Source: Gammaproteobacteria bacterium
GTDB lineage: Bacteria; Pseudomonadota; Gammaproteobacteria; Pseudomonadales; Halieaceae
Length of the DNA: 64,000 nucleotides
Direction of reading: 5' to 3'
Assembly: GCA_030427085.1 (NCBI GenBank)
Contig: JAUHXH010000001.1
Location: forward strand, 1,240,001 to 1,304,000
Below, piece after piece: positions 18,692-27,217 of this stretch (position 1 is the stretch's first letter; every line of letters starts with the position of its first letter). Both the position numbers and the translations under genes were made by a program. Under the pieces are notes generated by a model. The model was given only the letters and a program-made list of their open reading frames with translations, made no database searches and was not told the DNA's origin.

Positions 18692-19456
18692 ATGGCAGAT
18701 GAAGTACTCACCAGTGCCGAGGACGGCGTCCTCGTTATCACCCTTAACCGCCCGCAAGCCAAAAACGCCGCCAACAAAGCCCTCGCAGAAGGGGTTGTGG
18801 CGGCGATCGATGAACTGGAAAGCAACGACGACCTGCGCGTTGCCATCCTCACCGGCGCCGGAGGCACCTTCTGTTCCGGCATGGACCTGAAAGCCTTCGT
18901 CAGTGGTGAAACCCCTGCGGTAGAAGGTCGTGGATTCGCCGGCCTGACTGAATACACGGTGAAAAAGCCTTTGATCGCAGCCGTGGAAGGCTACGCGCTG
19001 GCTGGCGGCCTGGAACTGGCCATCAGTTGCGACCTGATCGTGGCCGCCGATAACGCTCGCTTCGGTATTCCGGAAGTTAAGCGTGGCCTGGCAGCCGCTG
19101 CCGGTGGCCTGCTGAAGCTGCCCCGCCAGATCCCCTCGCGCATCGCCATGGAACTGGCCGTAACCGGCGATTTCATCGATTCCGCCCGCGCTTACGAACT
19201 GGGCCTGATCAACCGTATCGTGCCCGCCGGTGAAGCGCTGGACGGTGCTCGCGCACTGGCTGCCACCATCGCCGCCAATGGCCCGCTGGCCGTGGCCGCG
19301 AGCAAGCGGGTGATTGCCGCCTCCGGTGACTGGAGCAGCAAAGAGATGTTTGCCGAGCAAGCCAAAATTGTTAACCCGGTATTTACCAGCGAAGACGCCA
19401 TCGAAGGCGCCACTGCCTTTGCCGAAAAACGCGCCCCCAACTGGAAAGGCCGCTAG
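18692..19456 (+). CDS. Enoyl-CoA hydratase (crotonase family)
   Basis: 254 residues. The oxyanion-hole segments CSGMDLKAF (61-69) and YALAGGLELA (101-110) are clear, and both catalytic glutamates of enoyl-CoA hydratase are present: Glu108 in GGLELA and Glu128 in GIPEVKRG. It should add water across a 2-enoyl-CoA. A strong AAGGAGAA precedes the ATG. It lies between the kinase and the thiolase, only 9 bp from the latter. Confidence 0.93.
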   Translation: MADEVLTSAEDGVLVITLNRPQAKNAANKALAEGVVAAIDELESNDDLRVAILTGAGGTFCSGMDLKAFVSGETPAVEGRGFAGLTEYTVKKPLIAAVEGYALAGGLELAISCDLIVAADNARFGIPEVKRGLAAAAGGLLKLPRQIPSRIAMELAVTGDFIDSARAYELGLINRIVPAGEALDGARALAATIAANGPLAVAASKRVIAASGDWSSKEMFAEQAKIVNPVFTSEDAIEGATAFAEKRAPNWKGR

Positions 19457-19465
19457 GAGAAAAAG

Positions 19466-20701
19466 ATGTCAGAAGCATGGATTATTGACGCCTGTCGCAC
19501 CCCGCGCGGTATCGGCAAAAAAGGTAAGGGCGCACTGGCGGACGAACATCCCCAGCATCTGGGCGCCACCGTTCTCAAGGCCATTGCCGAGCGTAACAGC
19601 CTCGACACCGCCGAAGTGGACGATGTCATTTTCGGCACCTCGGCCCAGCGCGGCCAGCAAGGTGGTGACCTGGCCCGCATGGCGGCCCTGGAAGCGGGCT
19701 ATGACGTACTGTCCAGCGGCGTTACCCTGGACCGTTTCTGCGGCTCCGGTATCACCTCGGTACAGTTCGCCGCGGCCAATATCATGTCCGGCATCGGCGA
19801 TCTGGTGATCGGCGGTGGCTGCGAGATGATGTCCACCTACGGTCAGGAAAAGCAGTCGCCCTTTATCGACAGCGACAACCTGGTGCTGCGCGACATGCAT
19901 CCGCAGCCCCATCAGGGTGTGTGCGCCGACGCCATCGCCACGCTGGAAGGCATCGACCGCGCAGCGGTTGACCAACTGGCATTGGTATCGCAGGAGCGCG
20001 CTGCGCATGCGATTGCAAATGGCCACTTCGACAAATCCCTGGTGCCTGTGTACCGCAATGACGGCAGCCTCGCACTGGATCGCGAAGAGTTCCCGCGCCC
20101 CGGTACTACGCTGGAAGGCCTGTCAGAACTGAAGCCCTCTTTCGAGGCGCTGGCCGACTATCCGCTGGACGAAGCCGGCACCACCTTCCGCTCTCTGGTA
20201 CTGAAGAAATTCCCCGGACTGGCAATCAACCACATTCACCACGCGGGTAACTCCTCTGGTGTGGTGGACGGCGCCGCAGCGGTACTGCTGGCCTCCCCCG
20301 ATTACGCTCGCGCCCACGGCCTGAAGCCGCGCGCTCGCGTAGTGGCCATGGCCAACATCGGTGACGATCCAACGCTGATGCTGAACGCGCCCGTACCGGC
20401 CGCCAACAAAGTACTGGCCAAGGCGGGCATGCAGGTGTCTGACATCGACCTATTCGAGATCAACGAAGCCTTCGCGGTGGTTGCCGAGAAGTTCATCCGC
20501 GACCTGAACCTGGATCGTGACAAGGTCAATGTGAACGGTGGTGCAATGGCGCTGGGGCACCCCATCGGTGCCACCGGCTCCATCCTGATCGGCACCATGG
20601 TTGATGAACTGGAACGCCAGGACAAGCAGTTCGGCCTGGTGACCATGTGTGCGGCTGGTGGTATGGCGCCGGCGATCATCATCGAGCGCATCCAGGGTTA
20701 A
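19466..20701 (+). CDS. Thiolase (acetyl-CoA acyltransferase)
   Basis: 411 residues; cleaves a 3-ketoacyl-CoA with CoA (or the reverse). All three catalytic positions are present: Cys92 in RFCGSG, His365 in GHPIGATG and Cys395 in MCAAGGM. EINEAFAV is also typical. AGGAG lies 8 nt before the ATG. It ends the plus-strand TetR-kinase-hydratase-thiolase operon, and a strong terminator follows. No 3-hydroxyacyl-CoA dehydrogenase is present beside it, so that step must be encoded elsewhere or done by another local oxidoreductase. Confidence 0.95.
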   Translation: MSEAWIIDACRTPRGIGKKGKGALADEHPQHLGATVLKAIAERNSLDTAEVDDVIFGTSAQRGQQGGDLARMAALEAGYDVLSSGVTLDRFCGSGITSVQFAAANIMSGIGDLVIGGGCEMMSTYGQEKQSPFIDSDNLVLRDMHPQPHQGVCADAIATLEGIDRAAVDQLALVSQERAAHAIANGHFDKSLVPVYRNDGSLALDREEFPRPGTTLEGLSELKPSFEALADYPLDEAGTTFRSLVLKKFPGLAINHIHHAGNSSGVVDGAAAVLLASPDYARAHGLKPRARVVAMANIGDDPTLMLNAPVPAANKVLAKAGMQVSDIDLFEINEAFAVVAEKFIRDLNLDRDKVNVNGGAMALGHPIGATGSILIGTMVDELERQDKQFGLVTMCAAGGMAPAIIIERIQG

Positions 20702-20709
20702 ATCCTGAA

Positions 20710-20728
20710 CCTGCCGGGTACCGGCAGG
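20710..20728 (+). other. Perfect hairpin CCTGCCGG-GTA-CCGGCAGG
   Basis: Perfect 8-bp stem with a 3-nt loop, 8 bp past the thiolase stop and 13 bp before the real terminator. It may protect the 3' end of the transcript or be a chromosomal REP-like unit. I see no second copy in the window. Confidence 0.6.
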
Positions 20729-20741
20729 CCTGCCACTACTT

Positions 20742-20779
20742 CGGCCCCGCCGCGTTATCGCGCCGGGGCCGATTTTTTA
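20742..20779 (+). terminator. Rho-independent terminator of the thiolase operon
   Basis: Arms CGGCCCCG (20742-20749) and CGGGGCCG (20764-20771) followed by ATTTTTTA on the plus strand. It also lies against the 3' end of the convergent PQQ dehydrogenase gene, whose stop is at 20777. Confidence 0.88.
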
Positions 20780-22765
20780 TGGGGCTTCAGGTAACGCGAA
20801 GGCCATCAGGTAATCGCCGGGAGGACTGCCACCAGACCAGTGCCCGCCCACCGCCACCACTACGTACTGCCGCCCATCCAACTGGTACGACATGGGCAGC
20901 GCAACGGCAGCAGTTGGCAGCTTCTCTTTCCACAGTTCGCGGCCATCGCGTAAATCAAAGGCTCGAAAGTGGTGATCGTTGGCGATACCCGAGAACACCA
21001 GACCGCCGGCGGTCATCATCGGTGCCGCCATCCCCGGCAGGCCTTCGATCCACCAAAAAGGAAAGGGTGCCAGATTACGGGTGGTACCCAGCGGCACACT
21101 CCAAAGTTGTTTGCCCGCCACGAGGTCGATCACATCCAGCGTTCCCCACGGTGGCGCTGTACAGGGAGTACCCAGCGGCGAAGTCACCGCAAAGCTCACC
21201 TCGACACAATAGGGCGTACCGAGCTGAGGTTGCATGGAGTCCTGACATTCCGCCCGCTGCTTGAGCTTCACCTGCCCCGCGGTACGGTTGGTGTATACCA
21301 CCATCACGCCCGTTTTCGGGTCGATCGCTGGCGAGCCCCAGTTATTGCCGCCGCCGGTCGACGGCATTTGAATCGAGCCATTCAGTGACGGCGGCGTGTA
21401 GAGCCCCTGATTGTCCAGCGCAGCCAAACGCTCGCGGCAGATATTTTTGTCCCAAAAGGTAAAACCCCAGGCATCGTCCGGTGTGACCGGCTTGAACAGG
21501 GATGGCACGTGAGTGGGGAACGGCTGTGTCGGGTAGGGCCGCTCTTCCGGCACACCACCCGTCACTGGCACGGCGCGCTCTTCAACCGGCCACAGGGGCT
21601 CACCGGTTTCGCGATGTAACACAAAGGTGAGTCCCATCTTGGTGGTCTGGACCACAGCGGGAACGACTTCACCTTCGATCGGAAGGTCAATCAGCGTCGG
21701 CTGGGAGGGTGTGTCGTAATCCCAGATATCGTGATTCACAAAACGGTAGTGCCACAGCAACTCGCCGGTGCTACCCCGCAAGGCCACCAACGAACTGGCG
21801 TAGTAATCGAGGCCATCACGCTGACCACCGAAGAAATCAGGCGCGGCATTACCGGTGGGCGCAAACACCATGTCCCGCGCTTCGTCCACAGAAATCATCG
21901 ACCACACGTTGGCGGTGCCGGGACGATAACTGCCATCCGCCTCGGCCTGGGCACCCGGCGGTAGCGCTTCCCAGGCCCAACGCAGCGCACCGCTGCGTAC
22001 ATCGAAGGCGCGGACTACCCCGGAGGGTACGTCCTCGCGAATGTTATCCAGCACCATCGAGCCGACGATCAACTTGTCACCGATAATCGCCGGCGGTTGG
22101 GTAACGCCGTATTCTGAGGGGTTGTGAGCATTCAGCCCTTCGGTGAGATCCACTTCTCCCCTGTCGCCGAAATCTTCACAGCGGGCGCCCGAGTTTGCAT
22201 CCAGCGCGAACAGGCGCGCGTCCAGAGTGCCGAAAAGAATGCGCGACTCACAGCGTCCCTCGCGACCGGATTGCCAGGCACTGACACCGCGGCAGTTGGG
22301 CAGTACCGGTGAGGCGCGGTCAATTTCAGGATCAAAGGCCCAGCGTTCCTCGCCCGTTCTGGCATCAACAGCGAACACTTTATTGAACGGCGAGCAATAG
22401 TAGAGGGTGTCGCCCACCAGAATCGGAGTGGCCTGGAATGAACTCTGTGTTGGAGGAATGTCCGCACTCCCCCTCTCCCCAGCAACACGGATATCACCGG
22501 AACGATGTGTCCAGGCATGCGCCAGTTGTGGCACGTTATCCGTCGTAATTTGGTACGCGGCACTAAAATGCATGCCACCTGGCCCGCCACCCCAGCTCGA
22601 CCATCCGTCTGGCATGTCATTCCCTAACAGAGGGCGTGGGCTACCACTGTCCACACCGGCCGCCATCGCCACGAACTGAGCGAATAGAAAAGCGCCCCCC
22701 ACCACACAAGGTATTCGACTCTCAGGCCTCAAGCGCAGGCCCCTCCTTCGCTGCTTCCCAGCCAA
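20777..22765 (-). CDS. PQQ-dependent dehydrogenase (quinoprotein, glucose dehydrogenase-like)
   Basis: About 640-660 residues forming an eight-bladed quinoprotein propeller. Blade motifs such as TGELLWHYRFVNHDIWDYD and TGGGNNWGSPAID, the final 'GGLVFSGIANDHHFRAFDLRDG' block (split here) and many W-docking repeats fit the soluble domain of membrane glucose dehydrogenase and related alcohol or polyol dehydrogenases. No membrane domain and no CxxCH haem site are present. The start is unclear: a TTG at 22765 overlaps the Ogt gene by 44 bp and gives an Arg-rich N-terminus plus hydrophobic segment, while in-frame GTGs at 22705 or 22702 would avoid the overlap but lack positive charges. Periplasmic location is likely either way. 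Confidence 0.82.
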   Translation of the reverse strand: MAGKQRRRGLRLRPESRIPCVVGGAFLFAQFVAMAAGVDSGSPRPLLGNDMPDGWSSWGGGPGGMHFSAAYQITTDNVPQLAHAWTHRSGDIRVAGERGSADIPPTQSSFQATPILVGDTLYYCSPFNKVFAVDARTGEERWAFDPEIDRASPVLPNCRGVSAWQSGREGRCESRILFGTLDARLFALDANSGARCEDFGDRGEVDLTEGLNAHNPSEYGVTQPPAIIGDKLIVGSMVLDNIREDVPSGVVRAFDVRSGALRWAWEALPPGAQAEADGSYRPGTANVWSMISVDEARDMVFAPTGNAAPDFFGGQRDGLDYYASSLVALRGSTGELLWHYRFVNHDIWDYDTPSQPTLIDLPIEGEVVPAVVQTTKMGLTFVLHRETGEPLWPVEERAVPVTGGVPEERPYPTQPFPTHVPSLFKPVTPDDAWGFTFWDKNICRERLAALDNQGLYTPPSLNGSIQMPSTGGGNNWGSPAIDPKTGVMVVYTNRTAGQVKLKQRAECQDSMQPQLGTPYCVEVSFAVTSPLGTPCTAPPWGTLDVIDLVAGKQLWSVPLGTTRNLAPFPFWWIEGLPGMAAPMMTAGGLVFSGIANDHHFRAFDLRDGRELWKEKLPTAAVALPMSYQLDGRQYVVVAVGGHWSGGSPPGDYLMAFALPEAP

Positions 22766-23576
22766 TCATGGCCGACTTCCGAACTGACCCCCACTTGTAG
22801 CCCCCCGCCTGCCCGTTGTGTTTGATCACTCGATGGCACGGTATCAGAAATGCGACAGGATTGGCGCCTATGGCTGTACCCACCGCTCTGGAAGCGCCAG
22901 GCTGTTCAATATATCGCGCTATATCACCATAAGTACTTAAACCACCCGCCGGGATGCGCAGCAGGCTTTCCCATACCTTGAGCTGGAACGGCGTACCGAG
23001 CAGATGCAATTTAATTTGGGCCAATTGCTGCCAGTCGCGCTGAAATACAAATAATGCCTGCTGCTGAAATTCGTCTGCTATTTGCACATGGCGGGCATTG
23101 GGGAACTGCTGGGTCAGTCCGGCGATCGCAGTCTCTTCCTTATCATCAAAGGACATGTAGCAGATACCTCGCGATGTCGAGGCCACAATGACTTTGCCAA
23201 AAGGGCTGTCGGCAAAGCAGTAGTTCACCGTCAGATCGGCGCCGCCATCTTTATACTCACCAGGTGTTACCGCATCGATAGTAACAAACAGGTCATGCAG
23301 CCTTCCGGTACCCGACAAACCTGTCTCATGCGCGGCATCCATCAGAGAGAGCCGCTGTGTCTTAAGCAAATTCTTGGCGTACTGAAGGCTAAGAAACTGA
23401 TTAAATTTCTTCGGGCTCACGCCCGCCCACTCCTTGAAAAGCCGCTGAAAGTGATACGGGCTGGTGTGAATCGCTGCCGCCACTTCCTCCAGGGAGGGTT
23501 GCCGTTTGAAATTCGATTGAATAAAGGCAATCGCTTTTTCGATGCGCTGATAGTCTATTTCTTGCTGCGTCGCCAT
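22722..23576 (-). CDS. AraC HTH-Ogt fusion: methylated-DNA-protein-cysteine methyltransferase
   Basis: 284 residues: AraC-type double HTH (about 10-105), then an O6-alkylguanine-DNA alkyltransferase domain (about 118-280) with the acceptor Cys247 in IPCHRV and the preceding GTPFQLKVW and YGDIA elements. The Ada N-terminal zinc domain carrying the phosphotriester-sensing Cys is absent, so the protein should repair O6-methylguanine but not sense damage as Ada does. I start at 23576, which has GGAGAGG upstream; an in-frame start at 23687 would run into the SDR gene. It lies 13 bp downstream of the SDR gene. Confidence 0.9.
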   Translation of the reverse strand: MATQQEIDYQRIEKAIAFIQSNFKRQPSLEEVAAAIHTSPYHFQRLFKEWAGVSPKKFNQFLSLQYAKNLLKTQRLSLMDAAHETGLSGTGRLHDLFVTIDAVTPGEYKDGGADLTVNYCFADSPFGKVIVASTSRGICYMSFDDKEETAIAGLTQQFPNARHVQIADEFQQQALFVFQRDWQQLAQIKLHLLGTPFQLKVWESLLRIPAGGLSTYGDIARYIEQPGASRAVGTAIGANPVAFLIPCHRVIKHNGQAGGYKWGSVRKSAMIGWEAAKEGPALEA

Positions 23577-23589
23577 TCGCCTCTCCCAT

Positions 23590-24351
23590 TCAGGTTCTGC
23601 AAATGGAGACGCCGCCGTCCACCAACATCGCCGAACCGGTGGTGAATGAGGACATATCAGACGCCAGATACAGTGCCGACTGGGCAATTTCCTCGGGGCT
23701 CGCCAGACGCTTCAGCGCATGAAGCCCACGAACAAAAGCGCGTTCTTCAGGGCTGTCTCCGAACTCGCTGGCCATGTCGGTATCGGTCCCCCCGGGGAGT
23801 AAAGCATTCACCCTCACCCCACTCGCGCCATACTCGCTGCTCAAGGCTTTGGTCAGCCCGATCACACCGGCTTTACTGGCGGCGTAGGCAGCGTGCTGAG
23901 GCATGCCCACAGTATGGCCCACAAATGAAGCGGTAAAGATAATAGAACCTCCGCGATCTTGCATCTGTGGGATCTGGTGCTTGGCAGCGAGGAATGCACT
24001 CGTCAGATTGGTCTCCACCACGTCGTGCCACTGTTCAAGGTCCAGAGCCGTGGTTTCGCAGGTAGTGCCGAGCATGCCTGCGTTATTCAGAGCAACGTCC
24101 AGACGACCAAAGGCTGCGATGGCCAACTCGACCAATTCGCTATTGTAGCCCTGCGATTTTACATCACCCGCGAGTGCATGGATTTCTCCGCCAGTCGCCC
24201 GCACTTCATCCACTAACTGCCGCAGCCGGTCTTCACGCCTTGCACCGACGACAACCTTGGCTCCATGGGCCGCGAACAGCTTGGCCGCTGCCCGGCCGAT
24301 TCCGCTACTGGCCCCGGTAATCAGGGCGACTTTGTTGTTGAGTAGTTTCAC
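23590..24351 (-). CDS. Short-chain dehydrogenase/reductase
   Basis: 253-residue classical SDR. Cofactor motif TGASSGIG (12-19), NNAG (89-92), and catalytic Ser142, Tyr156 and Lys160 (YAASK) are in place. GARRED after the second strand, with Arg at 38-39, points to NADPH. C-terminal DGGVSICRT is typical. It precedes the Ogt gene by 13 bp and is probably cotranscribed with it. Substrate unknown. Confidence 0.92.
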   Translation of the reverse strand: MKLLNNKVALITGASSGIGRAAAKLFAAHGAKVVVGARREDRLRQLVDEVRATGGEIHALAGDVKSQGYNSELVELAIAAFGRLDVALNNAGMLGTTCETTALDLEQWHDVVETNLTSAFLAAKHQIPQMQDRGGSIIFTASFVGHTVGMPQHAAYAASKAGVIGLTKALSSEYGASGVRVNALLPGGTDTDMASEFGDSPEERAFVRGLHALKRLASPEEIAQSALYLASDMSSFTTGSAMLVDGGVSICRT

Positions 24352-24503
24352 GTTGAAATTCCTTACTTCAATGAATGGAATCTCAATTGTGTGACGACAG
24401 CGCCCCCTACTCGACCCGAATCTTGCTCAGTTCAAGAACTGGGCCTGGATTGGCAGGCGAGACAGGATGGGCATACGAGGGATACATTCACCCGCTGGCC
24501 GGG

Positions 24504-25532
24504 TCAGCCTGTTTTACGTGCGGGTGCCTCAGCGACCGTAGGCGCCAGAACGGCGTTTTCAAGCAAGGCACATGTGCCATACACAGTTTCCAGCGCGGTA
24601 GTTTCACACCCGGTGAGCTGACCCAACTCAATCACCGCGCCCAGCACTGCATCCAGTTCTGAAGGCTCGGCGCGCTCCAGGTCCTGCAGAGCGGACGTTT
24701 TGTGGGCACCGACTCGCTCGGCGCCGGCCAGGCGCCTGACCAGCGGCACGCGCATGGTGACTCCCAGCGCTGACGCAATGGCTTCGGCCTCCTCCATCAT
24801 CCGCACCACCACCGGTCGGGTGCCGGGATTGGTGGCAATCTCGGCCATGGTCGCCCGGGTCAGCATCGACAGCGGATTAAATGCCAGGGCGCCCCAGAGT
24901 TTGAGCCAGATCTCTCCGCGCAAGTCATCCAACACCGGGGCTTTGAAACCCGCCCCTGACAGCAAGGCACTCAGGTGTTGGAGTGCTTCATCTTCTGTGC
25001 CAGACACAGCGCCCAGTGGAAAACGGTTGCCTTCCACGTGCTGCACCACGCCGTCTTCATCAATGTGGGCTGCCGGATAGGCGATACATCCGACCAGATG
25101 CTGCGCCGGGATGGCCTTCAACAGTGCACCGTCAGAGTCCACATGGGTGATAACACGGTCTTGCCACGGGCCAGCCTGACCGGCGAAATACCACCAGGGC
25201 ACACCGTTTTGCAGGGTTACCACGCGCGTGCCACTGTGCAGTAACTTTTCAAGTTGTGGCGCGATGGCTGGCAGTTGATGCGCTTTCAGCGCGAGGAACA
25301 CAAGGTCCTGCGGGGGTAGGTCCAGATGATCGTGTAGCGCTGTTGGTCGCGCAGCACGCTGACCGCCATCGGGGCTACGCACGACGATGCCCTGGCGCCG
25401 AATCTGCTCAAAGCGCCCGCCGCGCTCGACTACGGTCACCGACTCGCCCGCCTGCAACAAAGCCGCCGCGAGGATACTGCCCAGGGCGCCGCAACCGACC
25501 ACGGTAATGTTGTGGTAGTGTTCTGTGCTCAT
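24504..25532 (-). CDS. panE: 2-dehydropantoate 2-reductase (ApbA/PanE family)
   Basis: 342 residues. N-terminal Rossmann motif GCGALGS (13-19), ALKAHQ, LQNGV in the family's conserved loop, and the C-terminal helical domain with KLWGALAFNPLS, the usual Lys-x(n)-Asn pattern. The expected reaction is NADPH reduction of ketopantoate to pantoate for CoA synthesis, but many family members near catabolic genes act on other 2-keto acids. No panB or panC is nearby. I start at 25532 (MSTEHY), giving a normal N-terminus; an in-frame start at 25592 adds 20 residues without similarity. The GNAT gene diverges from it. Confidence 0.85.
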   Translation of the reverse strand: MSTEHYHNITVVGCGALGSILAAALLQAGESVTVVERGGRFEQIRRQGIVVRSPDGGQRAARPTALHDHLDLPPQDLVFLALKAHQLPAIAPQLEKLLHSGTRVVTLQNGVPWWYFAGQAGPWQDRVITHVDSDGALLKAIPAQHLVGCIAYPAAHIDEDGVVQHVEGNRFPLGAVSGTEDEALQHLSALLSGAGFKAPVLDDLRGEIWLKLWGALAFNPLSMLTRATMAEIATNPGTRPVVVRMMEEAEAIASALGVTMRVPLVRRLAGAERVGAHKTSALQDLERAEPSELDAVLGAVIELGQLTGCETTALETVYGTCALLENAVLAPTVAEAPARKTG

Positions 25533-25592
25533 AGGTGCTGTTTCACCGAAAAGTTCGCCGACCAGTTTCACCCGCTTACTACAGGAGCGCAA

Positions 25593-26081
25593 ATGCAGAC
25601 AGTGAAGTCCGTCTCAGTACGGCCGATGAAAGCCACTGACATGGCTGCGGCCATGGCAATACTACAGGAATGGAATATGGCGCCGGTGGCGGATGACAGT
25701 GTCGCCAACCCCGAGCGCAGTGAACTGGTGGTAGACCTTTCCTTTGTAGCGGAGCTGGAAGGTGAGATGGTGGGTGTGTGCAGCATGATCCTGCACTCGC
25801 CAACCCTGGCTGAAACCGCAAGCCTGGCGGTCTCGCCGGCCGCACGCGGCACGGGCGCGGGTTACCTGTTGCAGGTGGCGCGGCTGCGGGAAATGCGCCG
25901 CCGCGGGATCGAGACGGTTCACACCGAGACGGATCGCCCGGACACCATCGATTGGTACGTGAGAAAGTTTGGCTACCGGGTAGTGGGCAGCAACCCCAAG
26001 AAACACAGCTTCAGCCTGGCCGACGTTGACCAGTGGACTGTGTTGCAGCTCGACCTGCGCCAGTGGCAGGATCCGGACTAA
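25593..26081 (+). CDS. GNAT-family N-acetyltransferase
   Basis: 162 residues with a GNAT acetyl-CoA-binding core: SLAVSPAARGTGAGYLLQ (split around the pyrophosphate loop ARGTGAG at about 89-95), then the beta-bulge region and WYVRKFGYRVVG near the C-terminus, typical of acyltransferases acting on amines. ATG 25593 is preceded by CAGGAG. Acceptor unknown. Its last 4 bp overlap the convergent ATP-grasp gene. Confidence 0.87.
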   Translation: MQTVKSVSVRPMKATDMAAAMAILQEWNMAPVADDSVANPERSELVVDLSFVAELEGEMVGVCSMILHSPTLAETASLAVSPAARGTGAGYLLQVARLREMRRRGIETVHTETDRPDTIDWYVRKFGYRVVGSNPKKHSFSLADVDQWTVLQLDLRQWQDPD

Positions 26082-27217
26082 CCCGGCAGCGGTTCCAGTA
26101 AATCCAGGGTTGGAATGCCCAGCGCGGCAGCGTGGCTGGGATCAGGCTGGTCATTGAGCTCTACCACCAGCGGCCCCTCAGGGGTGATCGCCAGATCAAA
26201 CCCGGCGAAGCGGATACCGGGCAACAAGGCCAGGCAGTTTTCGGCCAGTTGGCATGCTTCGGCGAAATACGGCACCAAGAAGTCTTCGCCTGGTGCCGCA
26301 GCGGGCCCAGCCGCACCGGCGCGAAGCCGAAGTGGGCCAACCCGCCCATCTTCCAGGCTGACCACCGCCGCCGCCCCGCCCTTGGAACTGTAGTCCACCA
26401 GCGCCCCCTCGGCGCCCATTTTCAGTAGTGCCGATCGCACCCGCGGCTGGCCAACGGCAGTCACCCAGAGCCGTAAGGTATTCACACTGCTGGGATTCAG
26501 AGCCGCAAGCGCGGGATGCTGTGTAATGGGCGCCTCAAGTAGCAAACCCAGATCGGGACACTGCGCCAGGCGCTCGGCGAGATACGCTTCGGCATCCACA
26601 GACTGCTGCGAGGCTTCCGAAAACAAGGTGCCGGGGTTTTCACCCACCTGTACGATATCGAAGCCCCGGCCTTCATACCCCTCAACCAGTTTCACCGCTA
26701 CGCGCTGCAGGGACTCCCGAGACAACAAGTCGAGTACGTCCTGGGCAGTGCGCAAAGCCTGCCCCCGATGATCGCGACCGGATTGGGGATGAAACACGCC
26801 ATAAAACGGGGTATTGGCCACACCGAGCTGGGACAACACGGCTTTTTCGAGGGACTTGTTGCGCAACATCATCAGGTAGGCGGGATCATTGAAGCGGCGC
26901 AGCAGGCGAACATACTGTCTGCCAATCCGAAACCGGAGCTTGTCAGACCAGCTCAGCTCGCGCCGATAGAGGCCCGCCCGCTGGTAGAAGCCCGGACCGA
27001 TATCGCGCCACAAGTACAGGGCCGCCATCTCGCCCCACTGTCGCCAGGCAGGCAGGTGCCCCTCAGCCGCACGCTCGCGACTCTGGCGTAGAACCTGTGA
27101 CAGAGAGGGCAGTTCAGGCCGCCTTTTTGTTGCCTGCGGCCTTTCTGCTACTGGGCTTTTTTGCCTTGCTGGCCGCCGGCTTTTTGGCGCGAGTGGCTTT
27201 GCGGGCCGGCTTGGCAC
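26078..27217 (-). CDS. ATP-grasp protein, sugar-transfer-associated type
   Basis: Up to 379 residues. From about residue 90 it follows the 'sugar-transfer associated ATP-grasp' family: RRFNDPAYLMMLRNKSLEKAVL, VAVKLVEGYEGRGFDIV (ATP Lys), SVNTLRLW, and the acidic metal site VVELNDQPDPSH. All are shown in part. It probably ligates a carboxylate to an amine in envelope polysaccharide or peptide metabolism; the real reaction is unknown. The start is uncertain: GTG at 27217 makes a basic, Pro-rich N-terminus overlapping the patatin gene's 3' end by 104 bp, with no ribosome site. An ATG at 27028 would remove the overlap and keep the domain. Confidence 0.75.
   Translation of the reverse strand: MPSRPAKPLAPKSRRPARQKSPVAERPQATKRRPELPSLSQVLRQSRERAAEGHLPAWRQWGEMAALYLWRDIGPGFYQRAGLYRRELSWSDKLRFRIGRQYVRLLRRFNDPAYLMMLRNKSLEKAVLSQLGVANTPFYGVFHPQSGRDHRGQALRTAQDVLDLLSRESLQRVAVKLVEGYEGRGFDIVQVGENPGTLFSEASQQSVDAEAYLAERLAQCPDLGLLLEAPITQHPALAALNPSSVNTLRLWVTAVGQPRVRSALLKMGAEGALVDYSSKGGAAAVVSLEDGRVGPLRLRAGAAGPAAAPGEDFLVPYFAEACQLAENCLALLPGIRFAGFDLAITPEGPLVVELNDQPDPSHAAALGIPTLDLLEPLPG

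Noticed and set aside
22722-24351. Recently transferred island (somewhat lower GC in the Ogt/SDR segment)
   Set aside because: No integrase, repeats, tRNA or sharp boundary is visible, and the GC difference was judged only by eye.
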